64,000 nt of DNA, taken from assembly GCA_037039925.1 (NCBI GenBank), contig JAXRKP010000380.1:66001-130000 (forward strand), given 5' to 3'. Shown piece after piece: positions 44,035 to 55,100 of the stretch. Every line of letters begins with the position of its first letter. The first letter of the stretch is position 1. The stretch is from Doris montereyensis (lineage: Eukaryota; Mollusca; Gastropoda; Nudibranchia; Dorididae). A program made the position numbers and the translations under genes. Below the pieces are notes generated by a model. It was not told the DNA's origin, ran no database searches, and worked only from the letters and a program-made list of their open reading frames with translations.

Positions 44035-44370
44035 CCATATCACATGTGAACCAGAGGGACGCAGTGGTCCAGAGGCAAGGTGTCCACCTCTCAACCAAAA
44101 GGTTGTGGGTTTCTTGCCAGACAGGTTGAAAAATTTACTCAAGTTTTTTGTTGTTGATATTAAACTCATTGCCCTGGTCTAGATAGGTGGATCAGTCTCA
44201 TCAAAAACGAGATGCTAGAAAGGAGGTCCCGTGTGCAGATCACAACACTTATGGCACGTTAAAGACCCCTTGGCTGTTTACAGGGCAGCTTGGGTAGAAT
44301 TAAAAATCCCACTTAAAAACCCCGAGCTCACTTAGCTGTGGATGTGAGTAAAATCAAACTAAAAGAATCA
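43985..44370 (+). mobile_element. SINE family I with AAT microsatellite upstream
   Basis: (AAT)n at 43987-44032, then a near-complete SINE: CAGTGGTCCAGAGGCAAGGT, CTCAACCAAAAGGTTGTGGG, GGTCTAGATAGGTGGATCAG, GAGGTCCCGTGTGCAGATCA, CCTTGGCTGTTTACAGGGCA, CTTAGCTGTGGATGTGAGTA and a short AAATCAAAC tail. It is the clearest reference copy of family I in the window. Confidence 0.88.
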
Positions 44371-45179
44371 TTAACAAACATGGCATGTTATCTTAACCCA
44401 AGTAGAGCTCGCAGTGTTACCGAAAGTGACCTTCTTACAGTGAGGGGTTGCCCCAGCCATTTGCATGAAAAAAACGAGTTTGTGCAACGGGTGAAGCTAG
44501 GATTTAGACTTAGTTTAAACAATGAGTTCACGTTTGCAGATGATAAAAGACCTATAAAACATGCATTTTCTATAAGTCGAAAGAATAAGGAATCTACATT
44601 GAGATGTTATCGCAACAAGAGAAACTTAAACTAAGGACTAAACAATAGCAGCGATAGCCGTGTAATCAACTTAGACTTGCATGAAGTGTGTTGAATGGGA
44701 AACCGTTTCTTTGACGAATGATAACGAGGCTACCAGAAAAGCCACAAGCTTAAAATAAATTGTAATCTCATTGGCTGTTGCTTAACTATGAACTCAAAGG
44801 TCAAACTACGTCGTAAACCATGTAAGGAAAGTGGAAATTTCCATTAAAGAAGCCTTGGTGTCTGGCCCTAAATATAGGGCATGCGCGCTTCCGTGCCAAC
44901 CGTAACACGTCCAAAATAAAGGGCCGGCGCTTTTCTTGGGTTAAAACATTGAAAGTTTTAAAAATAAACACCAAAAAATCCAATCAGTATATTTATTCTA
45001 TGTACATGAATACAACTCAATAATACATTTATTGAATTTGTTTTGTTGCTTTTTTTTCTCAACTTTCCCAACATACAAGATATGCTATTACAACCTTTAA
45101 GTTGGAGATTTTGTTGTTGTTGAAACAGGGCTCATAGCAACCAATTCATACAAATTCTAGAACAGATTACGAGCCACAA

Positions 45180-45265
45180 TGAGAGGTAGTCCAGAGGCAA
45201 GGTGTTGGCCTCTCAACCAAAAGGTCTTGGGCTTAAGAACCAATGGCTGTAAAATTTACTAGGGT
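45180..45265 (+). mobile_element. SINE family I head fragment
   Basis: TAGTCCAGAGGCAAGGTGTT and GGCCTCTCAACCAAAAGGTC, then divergence after about 85 bp. Confidence 0.72.
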
Positions 45266-45917
45266 ATGTTCGAGTAAAACGGTTTGCAAGTGTCAAAAAC
45301 TGGACCCAATAGGGATACATGAATTGCTCATATGGTTATTATACGAGTTTTTATTGGAATCCTAACTAGATGAAGTATAGGGGCTTCCTAATGTTAAAAG
45401 CGAACAAAAACAGTGTAACTAATTCTAGACTTACGTGGTTTGAAACTTTCACAGTCAAAATGTTTTGTTCTGTCTTCCTTGGTGGAGTTGGCACTTATTT
45501 TCGTTTATGACTTTTGCCATCACACTTTCATATCATCCAAACCAAGCTAACTACACACTTTCTTTTCATGGCGACGTGGGCAAGATGTTTTTCTGTCTAT
45601 TCCTCGTATTAAGTGTCTCGTCTTTGTTCCCAAGGGGCAACATCTAATGTCATTATCCTTGGCTTTCGTCAAGATGGCATTTAGAAACAAGGGTGAAATT
45701 TAGAGGAGATCACTTTTCTTGTAGACCCTTATGACCTTGCGTTGGTTGCTATGAGCCCTGTAAAAGTTCATAACAATACATAAAATGTCAATCCACTGAG
45801 ACATAACACTCTTCAAGAACAAGCTTTCTTATGCCCACACACAAATACATACACACACATGCATACACAGCACACACTCATGCATCCTGTCATAGTATTA
45901 TCAGAATCACATGGTAA
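45266..45917. other. Probable UBE2J2 3' UTR/downstream region
   Basis: No separate gene seen. AATAAA on the minus strand (TTTATT on plus) occurs near 44991 and 45028; whether UBE2J2 transcripts extend that far is unknown. Short CA-rich stretch near 45835-45880. Confidence 0.4.
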
Positions 45918-46160
45918 CTATAAGGTTTCAATGACATTGGTCAGAACATGTTTGACAACAAAAGCAAACGCAGCAAAGCCCACGATGACCAGCATGTTGG
46001 TGATTGTCCCACGCAGGTACCACCGTGGTCCGGCATCGTTGACCGCGTCTGCTCCCTGACCGGCGCCATTGTTCACACTGTTACTGTTATTGAGGCCGGC
46101 GACAGACTCTGTCGACTTCTTGTACTCTTCAGCCTGCTTGCGAAGCTGGGCCTTGATTTT
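45918..46160 (-). CDS. UBE2J2: UBE2J2 last exon: linker and membrane anchor
   Basis: After TTTGCAG it encodes [19 protein letters not shown], a Gly/Asn/Ala-rich linker, then [20 protein letters not shown] and [16 protein letters not shown], ending at 45918. The [11 protein letters not shown] core of the anchor matches vertebrate [19 protein letters not shown]. The linker is shorter than in human. Low-complexity Asn/Gly residues suggest relaxed constraint there. Confidence 0.95.
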   Translation of the reverse strand, partial: KIKAQLRKQAEEYKKSTESVAGLNNSNSVNNGAGQGADAVNDAGPRWYLRGTITNMLVIVGFAAFAFVVKHVLTNVIETL

Positions 46161-49100
46161 CTGCAAAGATAATGATTTTAAAAATGGGAGTGGATCTCGA
46201 GAAATTTGTCGCAAGGTGTACAGACAAAAACAGGGAAAATGTGAGCTGAAAATTGGTAGACAGAAGGGCCAGAGAAATTTGCCTGGACTGTGAATCGATC
46301 TAGGTGTCAAACATTTTATCAACTGAGCGATCGGCCCCTCAAGACAAGATAAAGACATTAAAAAAAATAATTAAAAGCGCTAAATCCTTTCCTTACAGAA
46401 CTGAATTTGTGCAAAATTTCGTAAATATTCGAACGAAACATTTTACCTGAAAAGAGCCTATTGATGTGTTTAAAAGGTATTTTTTGAGAAGTTGAGTAGT
46501 GAAAAACAGGTCAACGCATGTTATAAGTGTTACATATCATTTTAAAGCCCTGAATCTCATCTGTATTGGTGTTGCCTAGCTGGCACGGGCTCCAAAGAAT
46601 TAAATAAATAAATGAAGTCATCTGTCACTAGGTAGTCCAAACCGCCCCATTTTTCCGTTCATCACAATGTGCATCGTGGATTTTGCTAATTCTTGGTCAT
46701 CCTCACCTTGCCCTCTCTCCTCTTTTCCACATAGTATCGTAATATGACTTGCATCATTGGGAAGCTCTATTCAAGCCCTTTCCAAATGTGTGTTGTGATA
46801 AGGAATGTGTAATACGATACAATATGCTCTCATACTCATTGTAAACAAAGGTGGTCAGAGGGGAAAGCCAATTGCAAGCTGCCAGTTTCAAAAACCAAAA
46901 TAAAAACCAGACACCTGGCATAATACACCCCTATCTGTTTTCTTTTGCGTTTGCTCATAGGGTTGAGCGATGTCTAAAAGCGTTTTAAATGGTGCATGTT
47001 TTTGAGAGTATGCACATGTTTATATTCTTTGTACAATAAAATTAATAGTGGTCACAGTCAGTTGTTCTCAAGCAGCCAGCCAAATCTCAAATCTAGGGAG
47101 ACAACAAAGAATGACCTCTTATCCAGCTGGATGGCATCTCATGCAAAAAACAAAGGGTATAAAAAAAGCAAAATAGTTATGTAAGGCTATTCAGACATAT
47201 GAGCCTAGGGCTGACACAAAAAAAAACAGGGAGGGACAAGGACGTGTAGTAAAGAGGAGGGACAAGGACGTGAATACACATGTAAAGAGGAAGCACAAGG
47301 ACGCTTGTAGTAAAGAGGAGGCCAAGGACGTGTAGTCCAGAAGAGGAGGGCCAAGGACATGTAGTAAAGAGGAGGGACAAGGACTCAGTAGTAAAAGAGG
47401 AGGGACGGATAGGACGAAATAACGGAACAGGGAGGACAGGACGTGTAGCAATTGCAAGCCAGGAAAAAAGAGGACCCCTATCTGGTAACAGTTTGAGGGA
47501 CAAGTTAAAGCCTTTATGGTGCATGTGGATGGACAAGTTTATATTCTGTAGTAATAAGAGGAAGCCAAGGACGTGTAGTAAAGAGGAGGGACATGCAAAA
47601 ACAAAGGGTAGTAAGTAAAAGCAAAAAGGACGTAAGGTATTCAGAAGAGGAGGACAAGGACGTGACACAAAAAGAGGAGTGCACAAGGACGTGTAGTGAG
47701 GGACAAGGACGTGTAGTAAAGAGGAGGGACAAGGACGTGTAGTAAAGAGGAAGCCAAGGACGTGTAGTAAAGAGGAGGGACAAGGACGTGTAGTAAAGAG
47801 GAAGCACAAGGACGTGTAGTAAAGAGGAGGGACAAGGACGTGTAGTAAAGAGGAGGGACAAGGACGTGTAGTAAAGAGGAAGCACAAGGACGTGTAGTAA
47901 AGAGGAGGGACAAGGACGTGTAGTAAAGAGGAAGCACAAGGACGTGTAGTAAAGAGGAGGGACAAGGACGTGTAGTAAAGAGGAAGCACAAGGACGTGTA
48001 GTAAAGAGGAGGGACAAGGACGTGTAGTAAGAGGAGGGACAAGGACGTGTAGTAAAGAGGAAGCACAAGGACGTGTAGTAAAGAGGAGGGACAAGGACGT
48101 GTAGTAAAGAGGAAGCACAAGGACGTGTAGTAAAGAGGAAGCACAAGGACGTGTAGTAAAGAGGAGGGACAAGGACGTGTAGTAAAGAGGAGGGACAAGG
48201 ACGTGTAGTAAAGAGGAAGCACAAGGACGTGTAGTAAAGAGGAGGGACAAGGACGTGTAGTAAAGAGGAGGGACAAGGACGTGTAGTAAAGAGGAAGCAC
48301 AAGGACGTGTAGTAAAGAGGAGGGACAAGGACGTGTAGTAAAGAGGAGGGACAAGGACGTGTAGTAAAGAGGAGGGACAAGGACGTGTAGTAAAGAGGAG
48401 GAAGAACAAAGCAAAGCCAGTGTATGTTTCTTTGAATCTCCATTCCTCTCTTCTCTCTCTCTTTCCTACCAATCACAAAACTGGGTAGCCGTTTTAGTTG
48501 TCAGCAGCTAGTAGTCCATCAGTGGTTCTTTATCAGTGAAAATCATGCTTCTAGCTCGCATCGATTATGATGATCGGTGCCCTTTGATCTGGTCAAGACG
48601 TTCGATCGCATTGACCAGTCTGTATGTGTTACATGCCGATGTGAACCATAGATGTCAATCTGGTTCATCTGGCCGGGTTGTCTAGTGTCAACATCAAAGA
48701 GCCTGATGCTGTCTGGGTCGAATCTAGCATAGATTCTAGGCCTACAACAGGATATACATGTTCCAGAGAAGAGAGAAACGTGACATCGCCAATTAATTTT
48801 TTTATTTTTTTTTAACTTGTCACATTGGAATGAATTTAGCAGACCTCTTGGGTGGGGCAGCGTCTTCGAAGTGGCCTCTAGGGCATGATAATTGAAGAGG
48901 AAGAAGAAAAGAAAACAACCACACGATAAAAGCAGCGGTCTCTTAGTCTGAGACCAATGTACCTGCAAAACATTTTGGGAAAATAAACTGATTATATCTA
49001 CCTCAACAACAACGGGGAAAAGTTCGCAAAATGTCTTGTTGCTTAGATTGTAGGCACCGCTGGTTGTTGCAAGCTGTCGTTTCTAGAAATAAAGAAAACG

Positions 49101-52100
49101 TGAAGGAAAGATAAGATAAGATAAGATCTCTTTATTTGTCCGAAAGGAAATTTGCTACGGTCACGTTTCAAACGAAAATGAATAAATTACAATACAACTC
49201 ATCTGTTTCACTTTTACTCTCCCTTCCATTCTCAATTTCACGACTAAATTACAAAACCGAGGCTTTATGAATAAGCACAATATAAAATCATAATGATTGT
49301 GTTGTAGAAATATGTTTTTAAATCTTTGTTTTTTGTAAATTGTTGTAATAAATACATCAATAAGTAAATAATGGGGTAAAGAGTAAGAAATTCAAATCAA
49401 ATCTTTTTTTAAAGGACACACAAAACACCAACCCAACAATAACATCCTTTCACAATATAAGCAAATGTCTAAATAGCCTTTCTGAATATGTGTAATTCCG
49501 TAATGTATTTCTTATACTCAGTAAAAGACGGGGTTATGAAGGAGGCATGGACCAAGACATTATAGAAGAATATGAAAAATAAATATGCAGTCAGTAGCAT
49601 ATAAAACATGATTGCTTTGTAAAAAGCCATATAATGATCTGCCTGTTATTGTATTCTTTCTAATTTGGCAGCTGAAATCTTATTTTCATTTGGTAAATTG
49701 TCCCAAAACTGTTTCCGTACAAAAGCAAGCCATCAAGAAATTAAAAAAGAAAACCCCACCCAACCAACCCCGCCTTTGAGCTTGTTGTAGAATCTAACGA
49801 CCTTACTTACAGTATACAAGCTGGTATCAATGCTTCCTAGAGTTGGACTCTTCTCCAGCTGAAATATTAAAAAACAGGACAAAAATGTCACATTTTTTCA
49901 AAATTCTCTTTTTACCAAAGGAACAAAAAATGTCAAGGGACACACAAAATTCATTCCCTCAACCAGTAATTAATCTCCAATCAGAGCTTGTTTTTAAAGC
50001 CATTTTGTTACGAATCAAGTGCCACTTGAGTGCTTAACGTAACACAATACGTAAACAATACTTAGGAATGGAAGAAACAAACATGGGTAAGAACATCAGA
50101 AATGTGGACTGGCTTTGTATAAACGTATAGCCAAATGCGAAAATTCCTCTCAGCGGCCCTGGCATACCTATAGGGTGAGTTGCAGGTACACTCGTCGGGG
50201 TTAATTTATTCTCCTTGTCACAGAAAGAGAGAGAGAGTGAGATAGTCCGGAGGCAAGGTGTCGGCCTCTCAACCCAAAGGTCATGGGCCTCAAGCCCCGT
50301 ACACAGTTGAAAAGTATTCTTGACTTTTTTCTAATAAAATGTAACCTTCCCAGTCCAAGTAGGTGGATTGACACCTAAGTCCCACCGGAGGCGGACGATG
50401 AAAAGAAGAAAGTGCAGATCACAACGCTCTGTGCACGTTAAAAATCCTTTGGCTGTTTACAATGCAGTCTGAGCAGAATTGAAAATCTTACCAAATCTCC
50501 AAGTTGTAGATGTGGGTAAATCAAATGAAATCAAAACCCTTGTCAGGGCCATCCTAAATACAAGGGAATAGACAGAAGAGGAAAAGGAAAAAATTACGAC
50601 ATCAATAGATTCAAACCAGCGACTTCTGCATCGTCACCCATCACCTCGCTATGAAAAAAGAGCACACTGTCAACTAAACTAACTTTCAAGGAGCTAGTTA
50701 GCTTAGTTGGTAGTACGCTTTCTTTTCACGGCAAGACGATGTGTGCCTACAAGGGAGGTCGCGCGTTTGATTCCATTGGTGTCGAAACCATTTCTTTCCT
50801 GCCTCTTCCGTCGTATTTGTCTCTTTTTGTTCTAATGGAGCTTCAACTTCACTGTCACTTCATGCCATTGCTCAGAGCTGTTAATGTGATTAACCTTATC
50901 ATGAAGCTCAACAGGCCAGTAAGGATGATGTACACAGACTATAACTACTATGGTCCTAATATCAATTCACGCTATTGCTCAATATCAATTCCACGTCATT
51001 GCTCATAACTGCTATGGTTTCATTATCAATTCACGTCATTGCTCATAACTGCTATGGTTTCATTATCAATTCACATTGCTCATTGCTCATAACTGCTAAT
51101 GGTTTCATTATCAATTCACGTCATTGCTCATAACTGCTATGGTTTCATTATCAATTCATGTCATTGCTCATAACTTCTATGGTTTCAATATCAATTCACG
51201 CCATTGCTCATAACTGCTATGGTTTCAATATCAATTCACGTCATTGCTCATAACTTCTATGGTTTCAATATCAATTCACGTCATTGCTCATAACTGCTAT
51301 GGTTTCATTATCAAACCACGTCTCATTTCTCATAACGTCTATGGGTTCATTATTAATTCTAAGTCATTGCTCATAACTTCTATGATTTCAATATCAATTC
51401 ACGTCTTTGCTCATAACTTCTATGGTTTCAATACCAATTCACGTCATTGCTCATAACTTCTATGGTTTCAATATCAATTCACGTCATTGCTCATAACTTC
51501 TATGGTTTCAATATCAATTCACATCCTTGCTCATAACTTCTATGGTTTCAATATCAATTCACGTCATTGCTCATAACTTCTATGGTTTCAATATCAATTC
51601 ACGTCATTGCTCATAACTGCTATGGTTTCATTATCAAATCACGTCATTGCTCATAACTTCTATGGGTTCATTATTAATTCACGTCATTGCTCATAACTTC
51701 TATGATTTCAATATCAATTCACGCCTCTTTGCTCATAACTTCTATGGTTTCAATATCACTTCACGTCATTACTCATAACTTCTATGGTTTCATTATCAAT
51801 TCACGTCATTGCTCATAACTTCTATGGTTTCAATATCAATCCACATCCTTGCTCATAACTTCTATGGTTTCAATATCAATTCACATCCTTGCTCATAACT
51901 TCTATGATTTCAATATCAATTCACGTCATTGCTCATAACTTCTATGATTTCTATATCAATTCACGTCACTGCTCATAACTTCTATGGTTTCAATATCAAT
52001 TCACATCCTTACTCATAACTGCTACTGCTATGGCTTTAATATCAATTCACGTCATTGCTCATAACTTCTATGGTTTCAATATCAATTCATGTCATTGCTC

Positions 52101-55100
52101 ATAACTTCTATGATTTCAATATCAACTCACGTCATTGCTCATAACTTCTATGGTTTCAATATCAATTCACATGCTTGCTCATAATTGCTATGGTTTCAAT
52201 ATCAATTCACATCCTTGCTAAGAACTTCTATGGTTTCAATATCAATTCACATCCTTGCTCATAACTGCTATGGTTTCAATATCAATTCACATTCATGCTC
52301 ATAACTTCTATGGTTTCAATATCAATTCACGTCATTGCTCATAACTGCTATGGTTTCAATAGCACATCATGCCATTGCTCACAACTGCTATGGTTTCAAT
52401 ATCAATTCACGTCATTGCTCACAACTGCTATGGTTTCAATATCAATTCACGTCATTGCTCACAACTGCTACGGTTTCAACATCAATTCACGTCATTGCTC
52501 ATAACTTCTATGGTTTCAATGTCAATTCACGTCATTGCTCATAATTTCTATGGTTTCAATAGCACTTCACACCATTGCTCACAACTGTTATCGTGATTAA
52601 CCTCACCATGAAGCTCAGCAGGCCGGTAAGGATGGTGGACACGGACCAGGCGGGGTTCCAAGTGTCGGGGTGGAAGTCGCTGATAGACAGGCACAATCTG
52701 ACAGGGAGAGAGAGAGAGATAAGAGAAACGTGTTATTAACAGCTTCAAATTTGGGTAAAAAAAAATAAAAAAATGACCTCGCGAGTCTATCTAAACCATG
52801 GTTACATAACAAGGTTTTTTTCTTCTATATATATTGGAATTTACCATGTCCACTACAAGCAGTGATCGCAGAATGAATTAAGAAGAAATGGCGAGATGAA
52901 AGACATGGGAAAGAATGAAAAAAAAGAAGAAAACAAGTAGGACCTGCCAGTAGTGGCTTTGTTTCATTAAAATTTACCCCTTACTTAAACCTTAAGTGGT
53001 TGTGGCGTTGGTGGCAGAGCGGTTAGGCTACCAGACTGGGAATCATGAAATCCTGGGTTCAAATCCTGGCACAGCTGAGCCCGGCGTTAAGTTCCTTGGG
53101 AAAGACACATAGCATGCATTTCCCCACTCCGTCCGGGTGATAAATGGGTACAACTCTTGAACCCATGACCCTTTGGTTGAGAGGCCGACACCTTGCCTGG
53201 AGCAGGACAACAAACATTATCTATCAAACTTTTCATTGTCAGCTCTGAGACAGCCATTGACAACTATATCCCCCAAGTCCTCTCTATCGTTGGCTAGACG
53301 CATTAAGTTCTGTGTTCTTGAGAGGGGTGAGGGGGGAGGGGAGGGACTCTGTGGCATAGGGCAAGATGTTGTTGGCCTTTCAACCTTAAATAAAGGTTTG
53401 TACCCGACAGGTTGACAAACTTTCTTGAGTTATTGTGGTCCAAGTAGGTGGATCAACACCGAAGTCCCACCAGAGACGGATGATGAAAAGGAGGTTCCAT
53501 GAGTAGCTCACCACTCTGTATGCGTGTTAAAAATCCCTTGGCCGGTTACATGGCAATCCAAGCAAAAGCAAATGGCAATCCAAGCAAGGTTGCATGGCAA
53601 TCCAAGCAAAGGTTCCAAGCAAAGGTTGCATGGCAATCAAGCAAGGTTGCATGGCAAGGTTGCATGGCAATCAAGCAAAGGTTGCATGGCAATGCAAAAT
53701 GGCAATCCAAGCAAAGGTGTTACATGAAAATGGCTAAAGGTTACATGAAAATCCAAGCAAAGGTTACATGCAATCCAAGCAAAGGCATTCCAAGCATGGC
53801 AATCCAAGCAAAGGTTGCATGGCAATCCAAGCAAAGGTTACACGGCATCCTAGCAATACATGAAAATCCAAGCAAAGGTTACATGGCAATCCAAGCCATG
53901 AAAATCCAAGCAAAGGTTAGCATGGCAATCTGAGCAAAGGTTACATGAAAATCCAAGCAAAGGTTACATGGCAATCCATGAGCAAAGGTTACATTCCAAG
54001 CAAAGGTTGGCAATCTGAGCAAAGGTTACATGGCAATCCAAGACAATCTGAGCAAAGGTTACATGGCAATGAGCAAAGGTTCCAATCCAAGCAAAGGTTA
54101 CATGGCAATCTAGCAAAGGTTACACAATCTGAGCAAAGGCAATCCTGAGCAAAGGTTACATGGCAATCTGAGCAAAGGTTACATGGCAATCTGAGCAAAG
54201 GTTACATGGCAATCTGAGCAAAGGTTACATGGCAATCCCAAGGTCACAGCATCCTAGCAAGGTTACATGGCAATCTGAGCAAAGGTTACATGGCAATCCT
54301 AGCAAAGGTTACATGGCAATCTGAGCAAAGGTTATGGCAATCTGAGCAAAGGTTAATGGCAATCAAGCAAAGGTTACATGGCAAGCAGCAAGGTTACACG
54401 GCAATCTGAGCAATGGTTCATGAGCAAAGGTTACATGGCAATCCGAGCAAAGGTTACATGGCAATCCGAGCAAAGGTTACATGGCAATCCGAGCAAAAGG
54501 TTACACATGGCAATCCGAGCAAAGGTTACATGGCAATCCGAGCAAAGGTTACATGGCAATCTGAGCAAAGGTTACATGGCAATCTGAGCAAAGGTTACAT
54601 GGCAATCGAGCAAAGGTTACATGGCAATCTGAGCAAAGGTTACATGGCAATCCGAGCAAAGGTTACATGGCAATCCGAGGAAAGGTTACATGGCAGTCCA
54701 AGCAAAGGTTACATGGCAATCTAGCAAAGGTTACAATCCTTGCATCTAGGAAAGGTTACATGGCAATCCGAGCAAAGGTTACATGGCAATCCGAGGAAAG
54801 GTTACACGGCAATCATTCTTGTATCGTTATTGTGTGACTGAGGAAGGGCGGTTTTGCCCGAAACTTTTCTGTCTTTGTAACTGTCTCTGTTCTACCTATT
54901 AGGCCTTCATATTCAATTTCGTATTTCCTCTCTACTTGGTACTACGACAACATATTTCTCTATCTATAGCTAGGTTCTCATTCACACCTTAGTCAAGTGA
55001 GGAAAGTAGAATAAAATAACTTTCCTAAGAGTACAATATTGTGTGATAAAACCCATCCGTGCCAGCCATGGGGTTTGAACCAGTGTTGTTGTGATTACAA

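Noticed and set aside
47177..48476. 431-, 320- and 257-codon minus-strand frames ([13 protein letters not shown] repeats)
   Set aside because: All three minus frames are open because a 26-bp unit repeats through all phases; the frames are equivalent readings of one array.
53008..53062. Functional tRNA gene
   Set aside because: A and B boxes are clear, but the acceptor stem does not close and a SINE body follows, so it is a SINE head.
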